A stretch of DNA of 64,000 nt, from positions 28,377 to 92,376 of the forward strand of contig VIIQ02000190.1 of the NCBI GenBank assembly GCA_007449985.2, in the 5' to 3' direction. The stretch comes from Desmodesmus armatus. Taxonomy: Eukaryota; Chlorophyta; Chlorophyceae; Sphaeropleales; Scenedesmaceae. The translations under genes were made by a program, and so were the position numbers. How positions within the stretch are numbered: the stretch's first letter is position 1; each line of letters begins with the position of its first letter. The notes beneath the pieces were generated by a model. That model made no database searches. It was not told the origin of the DNA and worked only from the letters and a program-made list of their open reading frames with translations. Shown piece after piece: positions 1 through 10,705 of this stretch.

Positions 1-1708
1 CGCTGTCCTGCAGCTTCCTGCTGCGCATGGCACCAGCAGGACTGCTGCTGGCGGCATCGGGGCTGCGTCCTGCAGTGCCTGCTGAGCCCCCTGACATGCT
101 GCGCGCACGATTCCTGACGCCAGTGGGCAGCGCATGCCTGGACTCGCGCGGCGCAGGAGCAGCTGCTGCTGTTGGTGCTGCCACAGCTGCCCTCAGCAAC
201 TCCGGACGGTCTAGGCCACACTGCTGCGGAGCAGCAGCACTGGCTGTAGCTGCTGCTGTTGGGATCCTGCCAGGTGTGCTGGGCACTGCAGCAGCAGCGC
301 CTGAACCAGCCATGTCGTCTGTTGCTGCTGCACTGCTCCTGTCCTGCAGGCCAGCCTCTGCAGCAGGAGCAGCTTTCCTGCATGCTGCAACTGCAGCAGA
401 CACTGGCTCTGTGCTGCCACGGCCTTGCCCAGACCCCTGTTGCAGATTGTGCTGAGAACTGGGCGACGTGGGAGCCCCCATCACTGCCTCCTGCACGGCC
501 TGGTGGCTGCCCCTGATGGAGCTTTGGCCGCTGTCTGCACTGCTGCTGCGCCTGCCAGCACCTGCAGCATGGCCACCCAAGGCTGCTGCAGCGCTGCGTG
601 CTGGTGCTGGTGCTGGCGTTGACGCACCTGGCCCGCGACCGTGCTGGCTGCTGGGCAGCAGCACACGGGGCCTGCGTGATGCAGCTTTGCCGCCTGCAGG
701 GACCACGGCCGCTGCTGCTGCCCGCAGCAGCAGCTGGCATGATGTGTTGTTGCTGCCTGCAGCGGCATCTGCTGCAGCGGAGGTGCTGGCACCCTCTGCC
801 TGCACCAGTCCTGCAGCAGCGTCTGCTGCTGCGTGTGTGCTGCCAGAGCGTGTAACACTCGCTCCTGCAGCATCTGCAGTTGCTGCACCCTTGGTCTGCT
901 GGCTGCTGGCTGCTGCTGGGGCGGGCTGGGACAGCACAGCTGCTGCTAGACCGTTGGCAGCCTGCTGTGCTGGCCCTGGGAGCTGCTGCTCCAAGAAGTC
1001 GTGGATCTTCACAGCCAAGTCAGTCAGCTGGCTGATGCTGTAAACCCTGTCTTTCAGCTGCTGCCCTAGGGTCGTGCTTTTGGAGCTGTTCTTGACGACC
1101 TTCTCGACCAGGTGCTGGGTGTTGCCCACTAAGCTACCCAAAATGAACTGCAGACCCTGCCCCTGCGCGACAGCTGTGTCTACCAACTTCACCAGCCACT
1201 TCTGCGAAACCTTGCAGGTGAACCGCTGAGCAATGGCACACAGCTCATGGGCCAAGTGCAGCTTGCTGACCGTGCCGTCCTGCTGTGCTGTGCTGCTGTG
1301 CTGCTGTGCTGGGCTGTCGTGCTGAGCTGGCGCAGCTGCTGACACATGCGGGATCACACCCAGGTCGGGCAGGCGTTCAATATCAAGCTGAGCCCACGAA
1401 ACCACCTTGGTTACACGTGGGTCGCGTAGCACTGCAAGGGTGTTCACAATCTCAGCCGAGACAATGGCTTCACTGGCCTGTCCGCTGTGCCCTGCTGCAT
1501 CCAGGTCTGCCTGGTGAGCTGCTGCTTCGAGCGCAGCATCTGCAGTGCAGTCATCTGCAGCCGATACTGCTGCTGCAGCAGCAGCAGCAGCACTGCTGAC
1601 AGGCCCTAGCAGGGTTGCAACTGCACCTGCACCTGCATGCTGCCCCCGTCTGCTGCTGCCCGGTTGCACCACGGCAGGGCGTTGTGAGACCCGACTCAAG
1701 TCAGCCAT
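1..1708 (-). CDS. 5' part of an unknown Gln/Ala-rich protein, runs off the left edge
   Basis: An ATG at 1708-1706 opens a frame that continues without a stop to base 1, about 569 codons, so the gene is truncated by the window edge. The protein begins MADLSRVSQRPAVV. An Ala-rich segment follows, then a normal-looking region at about residues 90-140. Residues 144-253 have a balanced, helical composition with few repeats, including KLHLAHELCAIAQRF and QLTDLAVKIHDFLEQQL. From about residue 255 on, the frame is dominated by Gln, Ala and His from CAG/CTG repeats. I recognise no family. The long open minus frame, the sharp composition change and the ATG at the start argue for a real gene. Open plus-strand frames in 27-1043 (Ala/Cys/Leu-rich) are its antisense shadow. 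An in-frame intron cannot be excluded. Confidence 0.68.
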   Translation of the reverse strand, partial: MADLSRVSQRPAVVQPGSSRRGQHAGAGAVATLLGPVSSAAAAAAAAVSAADDCTADAALEAAAHQADLDAAGHSGQASEAIVSAEIVNTLAVLRDPRVTKVVSWAQLDIERLPDLGVIPHVSAAAPAQHDSPAQQHSSTAQQDGTVSKLHLAHELCAIAQRFTCKVSQKWLVKLVDTAVAQGQGLQFILGSLVGNTQHLVEKVVKNSSKSTTLGQQLKDRVYSISQLTDLAVKIHDFLEQQLPGPAQQAANGLAAAVLSQPAPAAASSQQTKGAATADAAGASVTRSGSTHAAADAAAGLVQAEGASTSAAADAAAGSNNTSCQLLLRAAAAAVVPAGGKAASRRPRVLLPSSQHGRGPGASTPAPAPARSAAAALGGHAAGAGRRSSSADSGQSSIRGSHQAVQEAVMGAPTSPSSQHNLQQGSGQGRGSTEPVSAAVAACRKAAPAAEAGLQDRSSAAATDDMAGSGAAAAVPSTPGRIPTAAATASAAAPQQCGLDRPELLRAAVAAPTAAAAPAPRESRHALPTGVRNRARSMSGGSAGTAGRSPDAASSSPAGAMRSRKLQDS

Positions 1709-3359
1709 CGACCTTATTACACGTTTACAGCACGCAGACACTGTGTGCCTTCGTGCTGCTGTGTGAAGGATGGATGGCGGGTTTGTACATTGCGATGGTG
1801 CCGCGCAGGACAGGCGATATCACGGGTGAATTTGATCTACGGGAAATACTCTAGGCTCTTGGCATTTGTCACCTGGCATGACGGACAGTTGCTGCTGATG
1901 TGGTTACGAAACCACCTTGTTACGAAACCACCAGTCCGACATAATCGCAGGAGGTCACACTCTGTCTGATCAAAGAATTTAGTAAGCAGCCCGATGAAAT
2001 ATAAGTGCATCCTGCACTGCCGGGGTAGGTCCAATGATGGGGGTTGCATGGGGTAGATCTACCACCATATGCATCAGGTGGTGCACCCACGGTAGATATC
2101 TGGCATGTACATGGAGGAGGGGAGGTTCTTGAGTGGGGGCATAGAGGGAAAGCAGTGAGTAAATATCTAAGGTGTATTGTGGGGCATGAGGGCAGACAGT
2201 GAAGATGTTGCACGCCCTAAGGGCTCCGGTGCCAGGTGTGCCAGCTTTTCCTCATATACGCGCACAAAAGTTGAGCAGAGGGGGGGTGCTGTGAACATAT
2301 GTGTTTGTCAGCATGAGGTGTTGAAGCAACAGCTGTGTATGTGTTTGTGAAGGGGGCGGGAGTCCCCAATGGTGCTGGGAGGAACAGCTGCAGGTGCTGC
2401 GAGGGCAAACGTTGTTTCATGTTCGAAGTGGATGGCGTCCTGAAGTCAGCCCGCAGCATGCGCACAAGTCCACAAGCTCCAATCAAAAATCATTCCACCA
2501 GTGTAGCATGTGCACTATCTTCAGCATCATCCAACGAGTCCCTGTACTACTTGGTTGTCACATGTGCGCACGCACGCCTATGAGGACCCTCCAGACCTTT
2601 CTTTGCCAGGCCAGGCTGCATCGGCAACCCAGAAGAACATGCCAACTCTGGGCTGCTTTCGCATCAGCCACATGGAGGGAGTGTCAAGCAATTCAAGCAC
2701 ATGGATTGTGCCAGAGGATTGATCTGGGAGAGGATGGGTGGGAGCGGTCGGGCAGCAGGTATGACCCTGGTGTATAGCCTGTTGGGCGCCTGGTATCAGC
2801 TCTGAGTGTGACATGCATGTACAGGGTTGAGCCGATCCATGTTGATTGAAGCTTAGCTCAGTCCTTGAAGGTTCATACAGGCCAACATCATGATGTCAGC
2901 TTTAGCTGATTGTATCAGCACAGGGCAAGCTTAGGCCCACTGCTGCAGAATGCCTAGGCAGCCTCCCAGCTGGCGTGCACACTGCTGTGCTGTGCAGCCG
3001 TGAAGGTTCAGGACAAGAAACTGCATTTCCCTTCAAGCACAAGTGTTTGTGATGCTCAAAGCCCTACAGAGGTCTCAACCAGCGGTACTGGCATACGTAA
3101 AGTTGTTAGTACGCTAGGGGTGCGAGTGCTGTGAATCAGGGGTCAACCAAGTGTACTACTACTGCTACTACATCAGTACCCTTGGTCGTGACCCTGAAAT
3201 CAACTCCCTGTACTCGTCAAGGATGAGCTTTAGTGGTTCAACCCACTTTCAAGAAATACATGTGAGACAGTAGCCAACAAGCAGGGGCCCCGTTATAAGC
3301 CTGCTGCATTGGATGAGGCAATGGCATTGCTAGCAAAGCACTGCGTCAGGTGCGCTCAC
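1709..3359. other. upstream region of the 1-1708 gene, no gene recognised
   Basis: This stretch should hold the promoter of the minus-strand gene starting at 1708. At 1903-1932 a 14-16 bp word (core TTACGAAACCACC) occurs twice in tandem, and a related word lies inside the coding region at about 1395-1412. No convincing coding frame, RNA gene or repeat array was seen in the remainder. Confidence 0.4.
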
Positions 3360-3640
3360 CAAGTTTCCTGCGTTTTGCTTCTGGTGCTGGTGCTGCTGCC
3401 GCCAGTGCTCTCCCGTCCCTCTTGCAGCAAGCTGGTGGGGCTGCTGCTGTCACTGACTGTGCTGCCTCGCTGCTGACACTCCTGCTTGCAAACTGCGTAT
3501 AGATCTTGGCAACATCCACAGCATGTAAATCTTCCAGGGAGGGCTCAGGTCCGTTGGTGTGTGCCGTTGCGCAAAGGCATAAAGAATACTGTGAACACAG
3601 CTCAAGATGCTGTCTGCTGACACCGACCCCTGTTGACCTT
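3360..3640 (-). CDS. possible exon of an unknown gene
   Basis: A minus-strand frame with codon starts in register with 3546 is open over this interval. It reads like protein in its central part (EPSLEDLHAVDVAKIYTQFA, then a Ser/Ala/Pro-rich tail). It ends at a good 5' splice site, AAACTTG|GTGAGC, at 3360/3359. The upstream boundary is not fixed: a candidate 3' splice site lies near 3590 (TTCACAG). I could not find neighbouring exons and recognise no domain. It may belong to an undetected gene or be an old gene fragment. Confidence 0.28.
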
Positions 3641-3660
3641 TGACTTGCATTTCACGTTCA

Positions 3661-5632
3661 TCTGATGTGCCATGCAGGACTTGGCTCCGACTGTGAGCAT
3701 GTGTGCCAGCGCTGCACAGCCTGAGCTGCTGCTGCTGGCTTCCATGTAGACATGATGCACCTGTTCAGACTGAGATCAAGCGTGACCTGAATGAACGCAA
3801 GCACGTATTCAGAGGTACTGATCCACCCTATGCACAATGAAGCTGCCTTCTCTTGAAGGCGTACGGCTTGTGACACGTGGCACAGTCTGATTGTGGTCGA
3901 TGTTGCTGAGTCGCCCCTACCAGCAGCAAAAACTGCTGTCAACGACTAATTGGTAGTTTTGAAGCCGGCAATGAAGAGTCTCAGCTGTCTCAAACCCTGT
4001 CGCACGCCAGTGCGCGCCAAGGGGTAGATGCAGTGTTTGCTGCTTGAACTTAGAGAAACTGTTTCCCAAATGCCATCAAAACGGTACAGCTTTACGAATA
4101 ATCGTCTGCGCTTCCCTGCAGTACCACAGGGTGCACTCATTTTCCCCCACCCATTTGGCCCCCCTGCTGATACAGCCGGTGAAGCTCGCCAGAGTGTATG
4201 CAACCTGAGCCATTCCTGTATGAGGCACATACATCAATGTGTGAGCCGCTGAATGTACAGTACCTAATGCTGGCACACCAAACCTGGTTGGGGGTGTTCC
4301 GCTGTGGTTGTTGCGCAATGCATCTACTTTGACAACACAGTGTATCAACAGCCCTTCGGTTATAATGTCACATCAGACAGTCTGCAGGCAACTCTGCACC
4401 ACCCGGGGCACGCTTGAAGTGGAAGGGTGTTACATGCTAGTACCGCAGTGCGCAGATAGGCTGTCCAACAGCCTGTCTACCTGAGCCTTGAGGCTTCAAC
4501 AAGAGGCTCAAGGAGAGCACCCATGCTTGCAGGAACATGGTTCCGGCACCGTCAGCAGTCTGCCTTCTGCATGCACAGCATGAAAACCACATGCAAAAGA
4601 TGCTGATGCAGACGCAAATGACAAACTCGGCTATTAGTCATCCCGCACCACATCACCCATCCGAGCCCAATAAGGGCATGGCATACGGCTGCATGGTGGA
4701 CAACTGTAGGGTGGGATGGGCTCAACTGGCCCACTCCTGGATGCAGTGCAAATGGCACTCGGCTGTGAAGCTGCATCAGCTTACAGAACCTATGCATTGG
4801 CAATGTGAACTGCCAGCGTACTCAGCTGCAAACCTGTTAGCAGCCAGTGCTAGCAGCCACGCGCACTGTTGCCAGGGAAGGCCCTTTCCGACACTCCATG
4901 CCTGCAGCTCAATGTTTCCCCAGTGGGCTTGCCACCCGGTAGCATGTCAACATGACCCAGGCAATCTGCGTCTGGTCGCCCTTCAAGATTGCTTGTTGGG
5001 GCCAGCATGCCATGCTCTGCCCAAAATTCTGCACCACACACAGCAATGTGAAGCAAGCTTCAGCAAAAACGCAGGCACTGCAAAATATGTGAGTGGCTGA
5101 CAGGTGACATTCCAGCATGTTGTGCTGTCCCTTGCACAGTGCAAAGCACAGTATGGACTGACAGTCTAAAAAACCAGTTGCAAGTGTTTCCAGCCGGTAC
5201 GAGCCTTGGTTGGAGGGCTGGGCAGCTGAGCACTCCTCTTACGTCCTAGGGCTTGCTGCTGCCAAACCAAAAACCTGAAAACACCTGTACAGTGCAAAGC
5301 AATACAGTGGGTGGATGGAGAAAAACACACCAAGGCAGCCAGGTTTCATTTGGAGACCCGGGTGACCTATAGGAAAATCACTATGCTGCTGGTGCACAAA
5401 GACAAACCAAGCATTGGTCCCGGGGGGAAGCAGAATCGGACTGCTTACAGGGCACCAGCCCCCCCACGCAGCATGTAGGCAGGTGTGACTGCGTACTGAT
5501 CTGGCCGCTGGGCTGCATAAGGAAGTAATGTGATGTGAGTGCCACTGGCTGCAGCTGCACACAACAGTAGCCAACTCTGCACAGCAGTGCCACTGAAGCC
5601 CAGCCCTGTTGTTAGCTACTGGGGCTATCCTC
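3661..5632. other. no gene recognised
   Basis: Both strands carry only open frames of random appearance, rich in His, Cys and Gln. The longest, 4537-5100 on plus, lacks splice sites and domain-like segments. No RNA gene or tandem repeat was seen. Confidence 0.35.
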
Positions 5633-6312
5633 CAGACACACTCCCAGCCAAGGCTGCATGCGTCGTGTCTGTTGGGGGCCGTAAGCCCCCTCCAGACACA
5701 ATGACACAGCCGAGGCTGGGCGGGCATGTGTCAGTCCCGGCGTGGTGATGGGGTTCACCCTGGCAGAAACCCGCACAGGGGCCACCACCCCGCTGCAGCC
5801 GTGACCAGCCCTGACGTGTGCTGCTGCTGCTAGCTGTGAGCCAAACTACAACACCTGACTCGCTGCTTCAGACACACTCCCAGCCGAGGCTGCATGCGTC
5901 GTGTCTGTTGGGGGGCCGTAAGCCCCCTCCAGACACAATGACACAGCCGAGGCTGGGCGGGCATTTGTCAGTCACGGCGTGGTGGTGGGGTTCACCCTGG
6001 CAGAAACCCGCACAGGGGCCACCACCCTGCTGCAGCCGTGACCAGCCCTGACGTGTGCTGCTGCTGCTAGCCGTGAGCCAAACTACAACACCTGAATCGC
6101 TGCTTCAGACACACTCCCAGCCGAGGCTGCATGCGTCGTGTCTGTTGGGGGCCGTAAGCCCCCTCCAGACACAATGACACAGCCGAGGCTGGGCGGGCAT
6201 GTGTCAGTCACGGCGTGGTGGTGGGGTTCACCCTGGCAGAAACCCGCACAGGGGCCACCACCCTGCTGCAGCCGTGACCAGCCCTGACGTGTGCTGCTGC
6301 TGCTGCTGCTGT
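5633..6312. repeat. 236-bp tandem repeat, about 2.9 copies
   Basis: Units start at 5633, 5869 and 6106 with the shared word CAGACACACTCCCAGCC, giving periods of 236 and 237 bp. The copies are nearly identical apart from a few substitutions. Each unit contains two related halves, because the word CAGACACA(CTCCCAGCC or ATGACACAGCC)GAGGCTG occurs twice about 60 bp apart, and each ends with a CTG-rich stretch. The third copy ends in a longer (CTG)n tract near 6295-6312. The array encodes no consistent frame. It looks like a recent local tandem duplication in an intergenic region. Confidence 0.9.
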
Positions 6313-6404
6313 CGACACTAGCTGCACAAGGAAGATGATAACCACCAGATACTGTTTTTACTTGTTTTCTGCACTCAAGGGAGCTGCTGCTTTGGCACCC
6401 ATGT

Positions 6405-6842
6405 TCAAGGCCTGCTGCTGTCTGTTGTGGGAGTCTGCTGGTGGCACACCCTCGCGCCACTGTGCTGGCTGGGAATGAACTTGCACTCATACTGGCACAT
6501 ATTACCTTGAATCGCGCTGACATGGCTGCTCCTGGGGGCGAACAGCAGCTGCTGGGCTAACCATGGTGCCATGCTGGGGCCTGTCCGCTGGTACGCGCCC
6601 TGTTGGCAGACCTGCAACCAGACAACAATTGCTGCGTCAAGGAATGACTTATAGCGCGTTCGAGCTGGATGACCCACCTCCAGGCCAGAAGACAGAAGAC
6701 CGCCCAGCTCCAGGATGATACCAGCGACACACTCGGAAACAGTCATGACAGGATTCAATCGATACCATTTACTCACCTGCGCAAAAATGGTCTTGCTTTT
6801 GCCTCCGAAAGACGACACGGAAGCTGCCCCGCTGCCCAGCAA
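6405..6842 (-). CDS. possible coding exon, unknown protein
   Basis: The minus frame is open for about 145 codons. It contains segments that look like genuine protein (GKSKTIFAQVSKWYRLNP and VSECVAGIILELGGLLSSGLE), followed by a polar tail to a stop at 6405. There is no ATG at its left end, so it would be a downstream exon. Candidate 3' splice sites lie near 6860 (ATATATACAG), and candidate donors lie at GCGCAG|GTGAGT and CTGGAG|GTGGGT inside it. I found no matching upstream exon and recognise no family. It could equally be a chance frame. Confidence 0.28.
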   Translation of the reverse strand: MLGSGAASVSSFGGKSKTIFAQVSKWYRLNPVMTVSECVAGIILELGGLLSSGLEVGHPARTRYKSFLDAAIVVWLQVCQQGAYQRTGPSMAPWLAQQLLFAPRSSHVSAIQGNMCQYECKFIPSQHSGARVCHQQTPTTDSSRP

Positions 6843-8778
6843 GTAGCTTGCCAGTGCTGTATATATGTGCTGCTTGACTGCTTGAATAGTGTTGAGGTGT
6901 GAGGTTCATGACAACAACAAGGTCGTCATGCAATATGTAGTGTCGAGCCAAAAAAGGTAACTGTTCTTTTCTGGGTGTGACTAAGCGCGGCCGAACATGT
7001 TTGCTTGTTCCCTCATCGTGCTTGTTTTGTCGCTGCAAATGCACTGTTCAGCCCCTGCATGAGTGCCATGACCTCTGGGGCAGCGTTGTCAGCAGCAGTG
7101 CTCTGCAAAATGCTGCTTTCATGTGCACAGACAGTAATCGAACTGTCCGTGCAGTGAGCTGGAAAGGATGGAAGTTAGTGCACAATATCCACACTTCTGT
7201 ATTCGTGAGCAGTGCAACAGTGCAGGTTACTGACTCCCTCAGGCCTGTCACCCCTATCCACAGCGACTCTGCTATGCCACATCATGGGGAATCAGGGCAT
7301 GTAGTGCAGGGCTAGTATAACGGGTTTGATAAGTCAGCCTGAACCTTGAGGAGACCTTACAGGCGAGAGCCAGCCCAGCAGTTGCTATCGAGTTCATGAA
7401 TGGCACACTGTGACAGGAGCCCTGCTGCTGCCCTCATAATAAATGGTACATCAAGGCCTGCTTCTCTAGAGCATCAGCACACCTGTGCCTTGCCTGCAAC
7501 ATGCACTGGTGCTACACTTTCATAGCCACACACGATCAAGGAAACTGCATGCATGACTGTGCAAACTGCGTGCATATGCACCCAGCACTCAGCAGCAGCT
7601 CACCCTGTCCACGTGCGCCACCACTCTTGCTGGGCACACACAGACCCTGCATTGCAGCCACTTGCGTGGTCTATGAGAGACCATCCTGTCACGGGTCACC
7701 GCTGTTGTTTGAAGTCAGCAGCAGATGAGGAGAAGCCCACCATGTCGTTGGTGCAACAGCTGTCTTCAGTCAGCAGCAGCTGCCCCAATTTACAAAGCTG
7801 CGCATTGGTGGTTTGCGAGCAGCAGGCTCTCTGCTGCTGGTACTGCTGCCGCACCAACCCAACCCAGCCCCTGCTACAGTCTGCTGCCCACTGCCAGTGC
7901 ACCCCAGTCAGTGCCAATTCAGTGCCACCCTGACCATCTCCCCTAGGTCTTTGGACACGTGTTGTACCTTTGGACACGAATGTTGTACTGATGATGAACC
8001 CACACCCTTGCATCCTGATCCCATGCACATGTTGGCTAATGCACAGTCAGGTGGCCCCTGTCTGTATGCTGCACACGTCTCTGTCTCCCTAAGTGGCGCG
8101 TTTGAGGCGGCTCAGCAGCTGCAAGACTCGCTCACACCATGTTCCATAGTTACAAAACTTGGACTACAGGTTTGATAGGTCTGCGCGTGCTGCTGTGGCT
8201 TGCTGACAAACATTCTGTGAGGTAGCACAACCACAGTGCAAAGCAGCTGCAGAGCCCCTAGCAGCAGTGTTATCAGGATGGCATGGGCAGCACAGTTGGT
8301 CACACATGCGCTGTGCAGCATCCCCTCTCCACACGTAAACAGACAAAGACGGTCACTGAGGCCCTGCAGGCACCCCCCAAACTGGCCCAGGCACCATGCA
8401 AGCATGGAGCACACACCTTGATCAGACGTGCATGTGGTTTTGGTGACCCAAGTCGTGACTGATCACACTCTATGGACGTCATGTGGTTACAACGACGGAC
8501 TTGGTGATCACATCCGCCCCCTGATGCGCGTGTGCACGCGCTGGATGTGTGCCAGCGGGCGGTAAGCGCGCGCACAGCTCGGGCACAAAATCAGCTGCTC
8601 TGCCAACAAAATTGATAGCGCCCAATACTTTCAACATTGTGAATCGATTATACCCCTGCAATGTACGGCAACTTGTTGTATGCGGGTGCAACCTCTCAAC
8701 AGCATCTTGCAGCTCTTGACTTGGCTCCTGTCGCATCACCCTCGAAATTTTGTCCATGCCCAGCCTCAGGGCGAAGCC
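6843..8778. other. no gene recognised; 3' flank of the Rieske gene
   Basis: The right part (about 8490-8778) is the likely 3' UTR of the minus-strand Rieske gene. Further left, no frame with splice sites or family motifs was found. A minus frame at 8112-8414 is hydrophobic but Cys-rich and looks like a chance frame. Confidence 0.35.
8487..8491 (-). terminator. TGTAA polyadenylation motif of the Rieske gene
   Basis: TTACA on plus reads TGTAA on minus, about 290 nt after the Rieske stop codon. TGTAA is the usual nuclear poly(A) signal of chlorophycean algae; its use here is inferred from position only. Confidence 0.4.
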
Positions 8779-10366
8779 TCACACCAGGACCTCGATGTTC
8801 CCGGCCTCATCCACACGGCTCTCGAACACGGGCAGAGGCTTGGCAGTGTTCAGCTTGCCCACCAGCGGCAGGGTTGGGAACTGCAGCAGTCGAGAGACAG
8901 GTGACAAGCATGTGCCGTGAACATCTGAGCCTAATCTATCTGGCTGAGACTGCTTTGCTGCTGTGACATCAGTCAATGGCTGGCTTAGCTGTAAGTGTTA
9001 CAGGTAAGCATGTATACTGTTAGTGCTCCAAGCCTGTGGGGTCAGTGCTGAACCTGTGCTGGGCCTGTGGAGGTCACAGCCTTGAGGACCAGGGTCCTGC
9101 CACTGTTCAACCCATTCACCTTGGGGCACCACTCTCCCTTGACCTCGCCGGTCTTGAGGTCAAAGGCAGTGCCGTGAGCTGGGCACACCACGCACTTGTC
9201 AGGGGTCACGGTGCCCTGCACATTGCACGCAGCAGAGATTGCATAAGATTTATCTGGGCAGCTGCATGTCGGTGGCAGCTGCATGAGGGAGGCACTGGCC
9301 CACACCTGTCACTTGAGTTTGACACAGCCTGGTTACAAGCAGGCGACGTGAGTGTGCAGTTGCAGGGAAGCTGCAAAATGTGCAGGCAGCAAGGGGCAGC
9401 AGCAGCAAAGGAGGCATGTGCAGGCCGACAGCCCATGGAAGCAACATGCCTTGTAACTGCCTGTGTTCGACGCCAACAGCCACTGCTGCTACCCTTCCCT
9501 ATCTGACGTACCTGGAACACAGCAGTCTTGCCTGCAGGTGGCAGTCACAGGCAGACAGCACGTCTGTGTGTCAGTTGAAGCGCAGGGTTGTGCAGACTCA
9601 GCTAGCATGCACCGGTTGTGACAATCTGCATCTGCAATGCCTTGGGCATACCAAGGGTGCACACACACTGCTGCTGCTGACTTCGATTGCACAATTGGCA
9701 TGAGGTTTGGGGTCAATATTTTATTGCGCTGCTGGCTGTGGTAGAGACGCAGTGGGGATATGCTGCCTGAATCCGCTAGCCTGCTGTCTGCTGCTAACCC
9801 ACCGACAATGGGCAGGCCCAGGTGTGAGCACTTGTTTGACACTGCATACACGTCATCACCGACAGACACCACCAGCACCCTGGTGCCACCCAGCTCCACC
9901 ACCTGCAAAAGGTGTCATATGGGAAGCAGTGTTTTGCTGACTCCTGACGATTTTGCACCACAGGTCACAGTGGTGATCGCAACAGCAACTGCTCCTCAAA
10001 CACAGTGATCAGTTTCACCGAGCCACTGACAACCATATGCACACTGCAGAAACCCCACAGTCTTGCTCCCCCCTCCTTTCCCAGGGGGTGGGCACACACA
10101 AGGAGTGTACATGACCAGCCCTACCTGCTTGCCACCAGCCTGCTGCACAGCAGACTCTGCACAACAAACCCGACATGGCAGCTGTTAGTGCCGGCGCGAT
10201 GTGCTGCCTTCAGGCTGCTACCAGCCAGCCTGGACCACCAGCACCAGCTGCATGATGAAATGCCAAAACACTCACTAGTAGTGGCCTTCTGCCACGATGC
10301 TGCCCTGACCACCACCTGTGCACGCTGGGGCCTTGCTGCGGCCACAAATGGCTTGGAGGTGAGCAT
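8779..10366 (-). CDS. plastid Rieske [2Fe-2S] protein, 146 aa, six exons
   Basis: Exons are 10366-10276, 10156-10125, 9902-9803, 9531-9512, 9215-9120 and 8880-8779. All have GT and AG boundaries and compatible phases, and they sum to 441 nt. The N-terminus, MLTSKPFVAAARPQRAQVVV, is typical of a plastid transit peptide. The Rieske cluster ligands are complete: Cys66-Ser-His68 in NKCSHLGLP and Cys92-Pro-Ala-His95 in CPAHGTAFDL. The two ligand pairs are 23 residues apart, longer than in the cytochrome b6f or bc1 Rieske. Exon 4 is a 20-nt microexon encoding KTAVFQ between them, and exon 2 has only 32 nt. The C-terminus (PLVGKL...PLPVFESRV) resembles soluble or thylakoid-associated plastid Rieske proteins such as the TEF5/PSB33 group, but this protein is shorter and I cannot assign orthology. 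It should bind a [2Fe-2S] cluster and transfer electrons in the plastid; the partner is unknown. Confidence 0.93.
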
Positions 10367-10705
10367 GTTTGCTGTGTGAAGATCAGAAGTTGCTGCTGTG
10401 GTCTGGTCTGTGATCTGGTGCGCAACGAACGGTGAGGCAGCACAGGATCAAAACATTTATAATTGTGTTGCAGGTTCCTTTGTGAATTGGCACGATTTGG
10501 ACACCCTGGCGGTTTAGCTTCGGTCTTTTCAACTGTCGCTCCTGAATGCAAGGCCAGAAAGAAAGTTCAACTGAACAGATACACATGATCGAGACTGACA
10601 TGCAGGCACAGCTAAGCATGCGGTAGTCTTTCCAGCAACCAGCGACACAGCAGCAGATCACTTTCGAGGGCAGCCCACCCACTGATGCAACAGTAGCACA
10701 GCACC
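10367..10705. promoter_or_regulatory. 339-bp bidirectional promoter region
   Basis: The ATG of the minus-strand Rieske gene (10366) and that of plus-strand CTNNBL1 (10706) face each other across 339 bp. Both promoters and both 5' UTRs must fit here. No TATA box was recognised. Confidence 0.7.

Noticed and set aside
4537..5100. 187-codon plus frame starting with ATG
   Set aside because: His/Cys/Gln-rich composition resembles a chance frame; no motif, and no flanking splice sites or second exon found.
9489..9908. 139-codon minus frame containing the first Rieske ligands as a complete exon
   Set aside because: Only 9902-9803 is exonic; beyond the GTGGGT donor the frame loses the family pattern, which resumes in the microexon at 9531.
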